Assembly (NCBI GenBank): GCA_914767885.1
Contig: CAJZBQ010000060.1
Location: 372,001-436,000 of the forward strand
Length of the DNA: 64,000 bases
Direction of reading: 5' to 3'
DNA from: Blepharisma stoltei
Lineage: Eukaryota > Ciliophora > Heterotrichea > Heterotrichida > Blepharismidae
Position numbers and translations under genes: made by a program. Positions 32,401-41,753 of the stretch are shown here, piece after piece; positions within the stretch are counted from its first letter, which is position 1, and every line of letters begins with the position of its first letter. The notes beneath the pieces are model-generated. The model saw nothing but the letters and a program-made list of their open reading frames with translations. It was not told where the DNA came from and ran no database searches.

Positions 32401-33357
32401 ACCAAAATTAAGTTTACTAGGATCACTAATACTAGAGTATTCTATACAATCTGTATAGTCAAATGCCGAATACTTAAAAATAATTGATAAAATGCTTACA
32501 CTTGGGATAAACATGACAGTGTTTAAAATCATTAGAATCTTTCTCGGAATCACAATTAGTATCCAAGGAATTTTCTGGTTTAGGCACCCTAATACTGCAA
32601 TTAGTAGTAACTCACCCCTATCCCTCCGCAAGTGAGCAAAACTATTGGAAAAATCTGAACTTTTTGGTTAAAAACCCATCCACCGTGAGTGAACAAAAAT
32701 TTTTTATATAAAAATTATGGATATATAAATGATAATTATTATAATGAAATATCTAGCTAATTATGTTAAATTTTAAACAATTTGCATTGAAACATGAATT
32801 TTACAAATTAAATTATTTTAACTTTCAAATTTCCTGATTGTTTAAGTTTGGAAAAAAATTAAATAAGCTAACAAATTATCATGCTCGCTAGCAGAGAGAG
32901 GGAAGCAGGGGGGTAAGCAAAGCAAGCAATACCCAATGGCACTAACAACTGTATAAAAAGAAACTTCATAAATCCCTAAGTCAGCAAAAAGGGAGTCAGG
33001 ACTTATATAGCCAATAAGATTTCAAAACTGAGAGTAGCTATCCCAACCACTCATATTCATGTTGGGATACCATGCGAATGTAATCATCTGTATTGTGATG
33101 ATCACATTTATTGATATTTCAAGAAATAATTGATTTTTTAACTTCAGTCTATGATTATATTTTTCTTGGAAAATTTTTTCAAAATAAACCAATATCCGAT
33201 ACCTCAGCTCAGCATAAGCTGATTTGCTGGCAATATAGCCTAATATAGCCCGAGCACTCTTTTTGCTAAGGCTTCCCTTTCTTTTCCTACAGGAAAGAGG
33301 GGAATTAGCAAAACCCACTAATATTAGTTTTTTCCATTTGCTGCTGGTTTTTGCCAT
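26488..33357 (-). CDS. TmcB-like multi-TM PAS-domain receptor, six IESs
   Basis: About 1,472 aa. Segments are 33357-32916, 32609-30968, 30660-29879, about 29366-28940, 28924-28730, 28466-28113, 27446-26891 and 26509-26488. The N-terminal half has several TM helices (AIGYCLLCLLLIAVLGCL, ALIALIFLIFLLFIILF). Next come a coiled region and a PAS domain (GTIAYMNQNAGDILKIPFEA, then SYFIPKPFDHNHDQFMKEFY). A long linker and a predicted extracellular segment follow, then a final TM (GYSSLLIILYLFYYVPFLY) and the tail SKINSKEETEF. This layout is the large ciliate family similar to Dictyostelium TmcB, presumed sensory. Five of six IES junctions restore the frame; at 29366/29879 the halves are one base out, beside an A-run. 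Confidence 0.82.
26510..26890 (-). mobile_element. Family-A MITE, IES near PAS-receptor stop
   Basis: 381 bp between TAs at 26508 and 26889. Reverse orientation: hairpin at the left, two direct repeats at the right. Excision adds the last residues SKEETEF. Nearly identical to the copies at 63596, 4034 and 6597. Confidence 0.9.
27447..28112 (+). mobile_element. Family-C MITE, IES in PAS receptor, with nested insert
   Basis: 666 bp between TAs at 27445 and 28111. Left end cctcctttaaattggaacaa, right end tgttcgaatttaaaatgg. Excision joins LLHNFII to RESSILRINIAS in frame. It contains a GC-rich element with its own target duplication. Confidence 0.82.
27627..27925. mobile_element. GC-rich retroposon-like insert nested in MITE
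   Basis: 299 bp flanked by cgattaatt (27618-27626 and 27926-27934). The sequence is much richer in GC than the host MITE. The open stretch it contains (GFASSKRRFHPSRR...) has no family resemblance and is probably fortuitous. Confidence 0.65.
28467..28729 (+). mobile_element. Decayed family-A MITE, IES with TA/TG ends
   Basis: 263 bp. Left boundary TA at 28465; the right boundary is CA (28728-28729), i.e. TG on the coding strand. Terminal repeats are ctccccctttccgtgataac and gttcgctcacagaagagg. Excision gives IVILVVFQGFLISY in frame; the mutated base leaves a Leu codon either way. Confidence 0.75.
28925..28939 (-). other. 15-nt intron in PAS receptor
   Basis: Minus strand gtaatcataatatag. 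It contains an in-frame stop; removal joins AIQRYINN to CINFLESLKKSEIEM in one frame. Confidence 0.85.
29367..29878 (+). mobile_element. Family-B MITE with transposase remnant, TGA-flanked
   Basis: About 512 bp. Left hairpin of catccttgatcgaacg, right double repeat cgatcaaggatgggg. Flanks are TGA (29365-29367 and 29877-29879) instead of TTA/TAA. Minus-strand block 29638-29745 reads WEGVPNEVVVRDFEKTESYG and INHPKCFSHQPELKN. The host frame is one base off after excision. Confidence 0.82.
29921..29935 (-). other. Possible 15-nt intron (in-frame either way)
   Basis: Minus strand gtaatcgtaacgtag has intron form but no stop, and its length is a multiple of three, so the frame cannot decide. Confidence 0.3.
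30661..30967. mobile_element. Retroposon-like IES after PAS domain
   Basis: 307 bp, GC-richer. Left in, it brings a TAG after PFEVGLNA. A TA-to-TA excision (30659 and 30966) gives PFEVGLNSCTTTEVTTHF in frame. The segments cctaagg-atcagctccc and acctgtctagcc recall the 38.1-38.4 kb element in inverse orientation. Confidence 0.65.
32610..32915 (+). mobile_element. Decayed family-A MITE, IES in TM region
   Basis: 306 bp between TAs at 32608 and 32914. Left end ccctccgcaagtgagcaaaa, inner copy ccaccgtgagtgaac, right end eroded (gctagcagagagaggg). Removal restores the TM helix GYCLLCLLLIAVLGCL. Confidence 0.82.
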
Positions 33358-34433
33358 TTAGAGAGTTAATTTTTCAACTTTCCTATCGTAAAAGATCAGG
33401 AAATCTGAGTGCTTGGGCTATATATCATCTTCATCAAGTAAAGAATCTTTTGTTTTGATAGGCATTTAGGATTTATTTTTATTAACCAGAACTTAACGCC
33501 ATAGTAAAAAACATTTTACATGACTAATTTTGATTCTTAACAATTCAAAGTAATTATTTTAAATATTTTTAATTTTCTTTCTTGCAAGGAGCAAGGGCAT
33601 TGCTGCTATTATCTGCCAGCTGTAGCATTAAAATTATTGATTAGAAAATGGCACATTTTTATAAGGATGTCCATATTAAACTATTATGACTTAGATGAAA
33701 TAGTGCATAATCTATATCTCAAAATTATTGAAATCAAATTTACTTAATTTGCTTTAATTTTCAAGCATCATTTTACTTTTGAAAATTTCAATAAGAATTA
33801 AACAAAATTTCTTCTGAGATTTTCATAATTAAGCTTCGTATATTGTAAACGATAAAATATTCAAGATTTACTATTATTTTTACTATAAATTGAATAGTCA
33901 ATTGCACTTTATTTAAGAAATAATTATGAAATCTTAAATTTTTTAAATAAAATATTTTTTCCACTATTAATTATGCGGTATTGAGTTTTACTTGTGTTTA
34001 TGGTATCATTTTGATGGTTGGTTTAATTATAGAAGATTTGATAGCTAACATGATATTTTCAAACCTTTTATTAAATTAATTATTTTTCTAATCTTTATTT
34101 TATTTCAATTATTTAAATGTGGATTTCCAGCATAACTGCTTATATAATGATTAATTTAAATAAAAATTTGGGATAATCAAATATAAAATTTATGATTTAT
34201 AAAATGGTTGCATCGATTAATTTTAGCTATTACTACAATTTTTATAAAATGAAAATTTTTGAAAAAAGTTACTTAAATTTCGGCTCTATGTTAAATGGCT
34301 GTTTATTTTTGATAATGCCACATTTCCTAGGGCAAATTTATTCGAAGCATTTTTCATAGCGAGACATTTGACCGAAATATCGTTAAATTTAGACCAAATG
34401 GTACACTATTTAAAACTTCTACCAATTTTATTA
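33358..34433. other. AT-rich interval, no gene seen
   Basis: About 1.07 kb between the PAS-receptor start and the pogo transposon. No open frame, no inverted repeats that I can define; it presumably contains the receptor promoter. Confidence 0.5.
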
Positions 34434-34707
34434 CTCCCCCCCCCCTCGAAGTTCGACCAAGATTTTTTTGGTCGAACTTCGAGGGGGGCTAAGAAAAATT
34501 TTTTTAAAAAAAATTATATAGAATTTTTTTTTATATAATTTAGTAGTTAAAAAAAAAAATATTTATCATATTCTTCTGTATGGTTGAGAGGGTGTAAGGG
34601 TTAGAAAAAATAGCGCAAGATGGTTTTGTAACGCTTTTTTAGAACTTGAATACAAAAATCGCAAGCTCACCCCCACATAGTTTAAATTTTTTTGAAAAAT
34701 TGCTTAA

Positions 34708-35937
34708 ATGTCAAAAAAGCCATTTTTAATAAAAGTTTTGATGGAGCTGAAGCGCAAATTTACAACGAACTCTGCCAAAATTGAAATCGTCGACTATTAC
34801 TTTAGCCACAAGGACCAGGGGGTTACTATGAGAGAAGTTGCAGAGAAATTCCATCTGAACTCTCATGCCTCTCTAGTTGATTGAATCAAAAACATTGACA
34901 AGCTTCGGGAATCAGAGCCAGCCGCTAAAAGGGTAAAGGTAGAGCCTTTTACGCAATTTCCAATTCTAGAGAAAGAGCTGATTCATTGGTTGATTGCTGT
35001 GAGACAGCAGGGTCATACTGTCTTAAGAGTGACTATCGAAAAGAAAGCCAGAGAATTGGCGAGAGAATTGAGCTTGCCGCGATTCCAATGCGGTCAAGGA
35101 TGATGGGAAGGATTCAAGACAAGAAATAATCTGGCCTACCGTAAGGTCAACGCATCCAGTCTTAAGCCTCTAGAACGAGAAGCAGAACTTGTTAGAGACT
35201 ATCTGGACGAGCTGATGAATCTTCTCGACATTTATCCTTCCTCTATATTTACAATTTCGATGAAACCAGATTCGACTGGGATGTCTGTAGCCTATGATTT
35301 CAAAGGTGCTCAAAAAGTTGTGGGTATCCAATCAGCTAAAGCCAAACACTCAATCACTGTGATGCTTTTGATCAGAGCAGATGGTAAAAAGTTTCCTGCG
35401 TTGTTGATCTTTCAAGAGAAAACTGGCAAGATTCCATTTCGTGTATATGAGCACTTAACTATCCCTAACAACATCGTTGTCTAGGCTAACAGGACTGGTT
35501 ATATCACTGATGACATGGTCAGCGACTATCTAAGAACAGTGCTGACAAAGGAAAGGCAGCTCATCATAATGGACCAAGCAATTAGTCATAAAACTGATAG
35601 AATTGTTTAAGCGCTATCTGACTTGCAAGCTCAAAGCATTATTATCCCAGGAGGATGCACAAAGCATGTCCAGCCACTTGATGCCATAGTCATAGCCAAC
35701 TTTAAGAGAAAGACAACTCAGTTTAGGGTTGAGTACGAAACCGAGCAAGTTGAAAGAAGATCACAAAGAAGCGGAAACATCAAGGCTCTTGATAGACAGC
35801 AAATGATATACTTGGCCTCAAAGGCTTGGGAGGAAGTGCATCCAGATATTATCATAACTGGCTTTCAATGGCAGGATCTTATGGAATTGATCAACCCAAG
35901 TTTCTTCGCCACCAATCCATGCTTAATGAGTTAATTA
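34708..35937 (+). pseudogene. Pogo-family transposase, broken
   Basis: ATG at 34708. N-terminal CENP-B/psq-type helix-turn-helix (IEIVDYYF, VTMREVAEKF), then a second HTH (ELIHWLIAVRQQG, with GWWEGFKTRNNL). DDD catalytic core: the first Asp is in YNFDETRFDWD (about 35250-35280), in a frame one base off its flanks, so two frameshifts bracket it. The second is in IIMDQAISHKTD and the third in KHVQPLD. Stops TAG 35482 and TAA 35608 interrupt the frame. TGA codons (DW, GW) are Trp. The element is non-autonomous now. Confidence 0.88.
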
Positions 35938-35953
35938 TTTAAAAAAACTCTTA

Positions 35954-36528
35954 CTCTTCCCCCATCCTTGATCGAACGGCTCGCCATCGTTCGATCAAGG
36001 ATGGGGGTTAAAAAAAATTTTCGGGAAAAAAAATTTATATATAAAATAAAATATATATATATTTTTTTATTTACTTTTTAAATAAGAGGGTTAAGAGTAT
36101 TTAATAATTATTTTTACAGCAAAAAATTGAATTAATTTCATAAAATATTAATTTTTAATATTTTGGTTTATTACTTACCCTTTTAAACTGTATAAATTTT
36201 AATTCTTACTTACAGAATTAAAATTTTTTTTTTTTTAAATTTTAAAGAATCTCTATTTTTTTAGATTATTTTTAGTTTTCAAGCCTAGGTTGATGACTAA
36301 ATCACTTCGGATGGTTGATTCCGTAGCTTTCTGTCGTCTCAAAATTTCTGAAAACAACTTCATTAGGTACATCTTCCCAAGCTTTTGATAACTAATATAT
36401 TTTTATATATAAAAATTTGCATGATATGAAAATCGTTCGATCAAGGATGGGGGTTAATTTCCCCAATTTTTACGAATTTTTACGAATTTTTTACAGTCAA
36501 TCGTTCGATCAAGGATGGGGGGGAGTTA
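35954..36528 (+). mobile_element. Family-B MITE nested in pogo transposon
   Basis: 575 bp between TAs at 35952 and 36527, about 15 bp after the transposase frame ends. Perfect left hairpin, right double repeat. Minus-strand block 36275-36385 is open: AWEDVPNEVVFRNFETTESYG and INHPKWFSHQPRLEN. Confidence 0.9.
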
Positions 36529-37013
36529 AAAAATTAATTTTAAATTAAAAATTTTAAAAAACATTTGAGAAAAATTTTTTTATAGTGGTGAAGGGGTCAA
36601 GTTTTCGAGCTCTAATTTTAGAATTGAAAATTCAGCTAACTCTCTCCTTAGTTAATCTACTGCCCTTAAAACAATTGGTCTTTTGAACTAATTCATAAGA
36701 TCGAAAAATAATATTTTTCCTACTAAATTTATATAGGTCTTGGCCAAACTTTGAGGGGTTAATTTTCCAAAAAATAGGAATTTTCCCTATATCTTGGTCA
36801 AACTTCGAGGGGGGGAGTTAGATGAAATTCACACTATTAAAAGTACACAATCATTGAACCTGCACTTAAATCTCTTACTTTTTTATGATATTTTAATCAG
36901 TATTTATAGAATATAAAACTTCATATTGATTTGCTCTGTTTTTGTAAAAGAGAGAGAATTAAACTTTTTTTATATCTGTATTAGTCTTCACAATAAATAT
37001 ACCTCTAAAATTA

Positions 37014-38775
37014 ATGATTAGAAATCCATTACAATGGTCAGTTAGTGATGTCGTGCAATGACTTCAAGTAATTAATTGCTCGGGTGCACAAGAAGTGTTT
37101 GTATATCATGGAGTCGAAGGGAAAGACTTGCTACAGCTCACAGATGCAGATCTTCGCTTTGATTTTAAGTTCAAACGTGTCCATGATCGCAAATATATTT
37201 TGAGAAAAATTCAAGAATTAAAAAATATAAACTCAGCAATCATTGAAGTGCAATTTGGAACCCAAGTATGCGCTGTTAGAATTTCTGACCTCCACTCTTA
37301 TACTTTTGAGAACCTCCGCAAAGATGTAGCAAGGTATTTTGGAGTAGACGAAGAAAAAGTAATTATTCAAGATAAACATGGACTTGTATGAGGAAGCATT
37401 AGCGTTGCTTGTATTTTTGATAGCAATTTAAGACAGGAAGAAGCTGTTTATTTGAAATTCATTGATGAATCAAGCACCAATCCAATACAGCAAGCAGATA
37501 AAGCTGCATTAAGTGAAGATGAAGAAGATTTTAATGAAGATAATCCGTTCCATGAAGCTTCTAAGTCTTTAAGAGATTCAAGCCCTTGGGCTGTAAAAGA
37601 AGAAATGGCATCAAAGGAAGAAGAAAGTCATTGCTAGTATTAATTACTCATAGAGAAGTCCCCTGGAGGCTTTAGGCCACTACTATTCTCATTTATGTTT
37701 CTACTACTATACTAGCTTGCCAATTCAGATAGTCTTTCATTGTGCTGCTACCCACGAATGAGGGCTTAGACTCGCTACCTGAGATCCAGAGACGCTAGGT
37801 AGCCAAGAGGAACATCAGTGGGTTGCCTTCCAGAAAATTATCTTTGCCTATCAAGATGGGAATTCATAGCCTGAGACACAAAGCCAGCATTTCTCTGAGG
37901 AATTGTTAGGCGGCATAGTGGATGTCCTAGGCAGCGCCAACTATCCTTTTCTAACTCTTCGTTCCATCTCCGATACAGATTTCTGAATGTCTTTTTCTTC
38001 CACAAGGAACCCTTGCTCTATTTCGGAAACCAAGCTATAATTATTACGAAGCCTTGCCGCTCACCAGAAATAAAATGGTGACGTTGACGGAAATTGGACT
38101 CCGAGGCTCACCTCCTATAGAGCTGGTAGGACCCATTGCTGATGAAGCTGAAGATACAGGTCTCATTCCTGTCCTAAGTAGGCCTTCAGTTGTGGGAAGC
38201 CGTGCCAAAGAGGAAAATTTTATTTCTCCCCCGAAGGTTTTCCCTGTCCCTGCCAGACGGGCTAGACAGGTTTTTCCTACCACATGGTCTTCCTTCATCG
38301 GGACCAGCGGGGCACTCAGACAGAAGTGGCTCTGCCCAAAGGAGCTGATCCCTTGGACAGGTGGTTTTGACCAGAAATCAAGATGGCGTCTGGCCTGGGA
38401 GTATGGCCACATCAGAACCCGACCGGGAGTCGTCTTTCGAGCTGAGGTGTGTTGAGGCCAGTGGCTCAGCCGCTTAAGGCCTTACAAAATAACTTAACTT
38501 AACTTTGCCGCTCACCACGCCATTTAATTTACATGATTGAAGAAAGCCAAGAAAAACGTAAAAGAGTCAACAAAGGAACTAAAAAGCAGAGTCTAAACGG
38601 ATCTGATAGCAAACAAAAGATAAAAATTTCAAAAAATACTAAAGAGTCCTCTCTAGTTAAAGAAAAAGGCAATATATCAAGCAACCCTGCATCTGATGTG
38701 AGTGATAGATCTATAAGATTAACTGAAGAAGAAGAGGAATTGAAAAACGTCTTAAAGATGATGAGAAAGAGCTAA
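37014..38775 (+). CDS. SAM-domain protein, one large IES
   Basis: Segments 37014-37636 and 38532-38775 give 288 aa in frame. The N-terminal SAM domain begins MIRNPLQWSVSDVVQWL and continues VYHGVEGKDLLQLTDADL and DRKYILRKIQEL. A ubiquitin-like or RBD-like segment follows (AIIEVQFGTQVCAVRI to VYLKFIDE), then an acidic stretch and, after the IES, a Lys/Ser-rich tail ending EEELKNVLKMMRKS. SAM plus a beta-grasp-like region suggests a signalling adaptor (inference). Without excision the protein would end at ESHC. Confidence 0.75.
37637..38531. mobile_element. Composite retroposon IES in SAM gene
   Basis: 895 bp between TAs at 37635 and 38530. The left part (about 37750-38050) is an old relative of the SINE-like family at 993 and 11623, sharing gggttgcct-tcc-gaaaat and agcctgRgaca. 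The right part is a separate nested element. Excision joins EEESHC to YMIEESQEK. Confidence 0.7.
38068..38504 (+). mobile_element. Retroposon with 13-bp target duplication
   Basis: 437 bp flanked by ttgccgctcacca (38055-38067 and 38505-38517), with a 3' tail of aactt repeats. GC-rich, with open stretches on both strands that look non-coding in composition. Confidence 0.8.
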
Positions 38776-38817
38776 ATTTCATTTAAAATCTTTATTTATA
38801 ATTACCAAATTTAAATA

Positions 38818-39564
38818 ATGAAAATTGGCCTAGCTTTATTAGGATCTTGGGGTATTGGATATGGAACAGCTTTATATTTCTCAAAGCAAAGCATAAACGA
38901 ATATGAAGATGCAAGAGATGAAATCAGAGATGCTTCACGACTAGGAAATAAATCATATGGCCTGAATTTCGGATATAAAACAGATAGCACAATTGAAGAT
39001 ATTTTAGATACTGGAGATTTAGTATTTATGCAGCATGTTTGCTATAAAAGTTTTTCCCCTCTCTTGATTGGAAAATGCTATCTTTCTCAGAAATACAAAA
39101 GCTTGTTGACTCAGTTTGGCTATAAACAAGAAAATTGAGACTCGGCTGGGATAATAGTGAGGAACCGAGAAGGTGCAAAAGTTATTTTTAAATATTTTTC
39201 AGAGGTTTATGATATAGACTATGATGAATTTCTAAAAATACCTTTCTTCTCGTTTGTATCTTTGAGGAAAATGAAAACAAAAGATCCTGCTGTTGGATAT
39301 ATGAAAAGAGAAGAGCTTTCTGAGGAAGTAAAAAAAGAGAATGAAAGATCAGGGATTTTCGATGTTATTGATATAAATAACTGTGCTGTTCCTTGGCTGT
39401 ATTGGAAAAAAACTGGGACTTTGAAGAACGATTATAAGGATAAAATAACTTTGCAAGACATAAATACAATGGCACCAAAGTGCTTGGATAGTGAGAAAGT
39501 AAAATATTCAGGATCTATTATTGTTAGATCAAATTTTTCAAGGCAGGAAACTCAGAAATATTAA
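38818..39564 (+). CDS. Membrane-anchored protein, possible NlpC/P60-like fold
   Basis: 248 aa, one TGA (39136) as Trp. An N-terminal hydrophobic segment (MKIGLALLGSWGIGYGTALY) is followed by DTGDLVFMQHVCYKSFSPLL and WDSAGIIVRNREGAKVI. The GDLVF plus later WxxxGI pattern recalls permuted papain/NlpC-P60 proteins, but the usual His after Trp is missing (WDSAG), so activity is doubtful. The family call is tentative. Confidence 0.55.
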
Positions 39565-39709
39565 GTTAAATATAAGTCTTTTATTATTTAGCAGTTATAA
39601 ACACTGAAAACTAAGATAATTTCTAAGTTTAGAGCACTTAATAAAACCATAGAAATTTGAACTTTATAATAGTTTTATATCATTAATTAAGTTATTAAAA
39701 TGCATAGTT

Positions 39710-41047
39710 TTATTTGCTCATTATATACATACCTTGATATCTTCTTCCATATATAAAAGCTTTCTTTTCATGATTAAAATCTTCAACCATCCCTTTGATG
39801 TCACTTTTTTCGAACTTTAGCTCACTTTCTGTGAGCTTTTCTTGCAAGCTTTCAATATCATTTTCAATTTTTTTCCCGATTTCTTTAATCTCTTCTTTTT
39901 CATGCTTAGTGTTCTCTTCAAGTTTTCAGCATTTTTCCATCACATCTTTCAATAAATTCATTTCAGAAGTCTTTCGAGGACTAGCTGACATTCGTTTTGT
40001 AGGAGGGTTGCTATTTGAAACTCAGATAGATGCTTGTGAAGCTCTATGAGTTGACTCTCGAACTGAAGTAAGAAATGTGGACTCTTTGATGGGACTTTGG
40101 CTAAGATGGTGCAAGTTGGCATCTAATAAAAATATATTTGACCTATTTTTATAGTTTGGGAAGTCTTGAAGATTATCCCTTTTTTGTGTTAAATTTATTT
40201 GGCTTGCAGAAAATAATTGTTTAAGAAAGCGTGAATGATTTTCTTCTTGTGCTTGAGGATCAGGTTGGCTCGATAAAAAATGAGTTGTCCTATTTTTCAA
40301 AATATCCTTGCAGGTATCTTTTAAAGAAGCTCTATTAGAACTTGCAAGAGATCCTCCTTTACTTCTTCTATCATTAAACACTTCTTTGTGAGATGATCTG
40401 CTTGTTAGTGATTTAAATTCCCCTGGAAGTATGCTGCAGCTCTCAGCAGGGATCTTTTTAACTGCTTTTAGTAAATTTCCATTTGACAAACTTTTTTTCT
40501 GTTTAAGTCTATTTATATACTCAATCACATCACCAGCGGCTCTTTCGGGCTCTCTGTTGTCTTTTAGACTTTCTTTGAAATTTCCAATATGGACACTGGC
40601 GTTACTCATACTTTTTATTGGAGAACTACTTTCTGCCGTACACTTATTAGAGTTGCTCTTGGAGTCAAATAGCCTAAAATCCTTTAAATTCGGCTGTTTT
40701 AATTTGTCCTCCAAAGAAATCAGCTTTGGTTTTCGAAAGGGTTTCTTTTTGGGGTCAAGAATGTGAAAATGCTTGGAATTGCAAAATTTTTCGTTATCTT
40801 TGTTTTTGCGGTTTGGGGTGAAACTCTCTATTTTTCTCCTTTGTATTTCAGCTTTTTGCCTGTGAGTAAGGTTCTGCGAAAGAGTCTTACTCAAATGTTC
40901 TCCATAATCCTCATTGATCTCTGATTTATTTCTAAAGTCTCACAGCCTAATTGCGAATTTTTGGCTTAATAAGCTTTTTTGTAATAAATTGGTTGCCTCT
41001 GCTACATTCTCAAACGCAATAATTTCTCTTTCTTTAAAAACATCCAT
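39710..41047 (-). CDS. Hypothetical protein with C-terminal coiled coil
   Basis: 445 aa from the first in-frame ATG (MDVFKEREIIAF) to TAA. The N-terminal about 40 residues are helical; a long Ser/Lys/Asn-rich, probably disordered middle follows (KKKPFRKPKLISLEDKLKQP). The C-terminal coiled coil is rich in Glu and Lys (EEIKEIGKKIENDIESLQEK). It is read through two TGA codons as Trp. The open frame extends upstream of the ATG to the MITE at 41167, so an earlier start cannot be excluded. Confidence 0.65.
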
Positions 41048-41166
41048 ACTAGATAATATTTTTGCTAATTCATAATAAAAGTAAAGTATAGTAATCTTAG
41101 AATTTGTTTTAAAAAGATCATTAATGCTATCTATTAAGTCTACCGTTTTATTATAATAAATAACTA

Positions 41167-41722
41167 ACTCCCCCCATCCTTGCCATCGTTCGATCAAGGA
41201 TGGGGGTTTAAAACATTTTTTTTTGGGGAAAAAAATTTTATATATAAAATAAAACTATATATATATATTTTTTTTATTTTCTTTTAAATAAGAGGGTTAA
41301 GAGTATTTAATAATTATTTTTTACAGCAAAAAATTTGAATTAATTTCATAAAATACCAATTTTTAATATTTTGATTTATTAGTCACACCTTTTAAACTTT
41401 ATAAATTTTAATTTGTTCCTTATTGAATTTAAAAATTTTTTTTTTTTTTTAATTTTTAAAGAATCTCTATTTTTTAGATTATTGAGTTTTTTAAGCCTAG
41501 GTTGATGACTAAATCACTTCGAATGGTTGGTTCCGTAGCTTTTTGTCGTCTCAAAGTCTCTGAAAACAACTTCATTAGGTGCATCTTCCCAAGCTTCTGA
41601 TAACTAATATTTTTTTATATATAAAAATTTGCATGATATGATAATCGCTCGATCAAGGGGGTTAATTTCCCCAATTTTTAGGAATTTTTACAGTCAATCG
41701 TTCGATCAAGGATGGGGGGGTA
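41167..41722 (+). mobile_element. Family-B MITE between dynein and coiled-coil genes
   Basis: 556 bp between TAs at 41165 and 41721. The left hairpin has lost one arm (only catccttgccatcgttcg remains), the right double repeat is intact. Minus-strand block 41485-41597 is open: AWEDAPNEVVFRDFETTKSYG. It lies about 30 bp after the dynein stop. Confidence 0.85.
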
Positions 41723-41753
41723 AGAGAATAAAGTTATTTGAAAAGTGTTTATT

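Larger units (their letters stand above)
34434..36820 (+). mobile_element. Pogo-type DNA transposon, decayed, carrying a nested MITE
   Basis: 2,387 bp between TAs at 34432 and 36819. The left end is a hairpin of ctcgaagttcgaccaag around tttttt. The right end has two direct copies, gccaaactttgagggg and gtcaaacttcgaggggg, separated by a linker with aaaataggaattttccc. It holds a transposase pseudogene and a family-B MITE (35954-36528). The end plan is the same as in the MITE families, so this is a likely relative of their source. Confidence 0.9.

Noticed and set aside
36275-36385. Box C/D-like RNA in family-B MITEs (tgatga ... ctga)
   Set aside because: The minus strand of the same block is an open protein frame conserved across four copies and resembles a transposase C-terminus, which explains it better.
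38054-38455. 133-codon open frame in GC-rich DNA
   Set aside because: It lies inside a retroposon with a target duplication, has an equally long open frame on the other strand, and shows no family motif.
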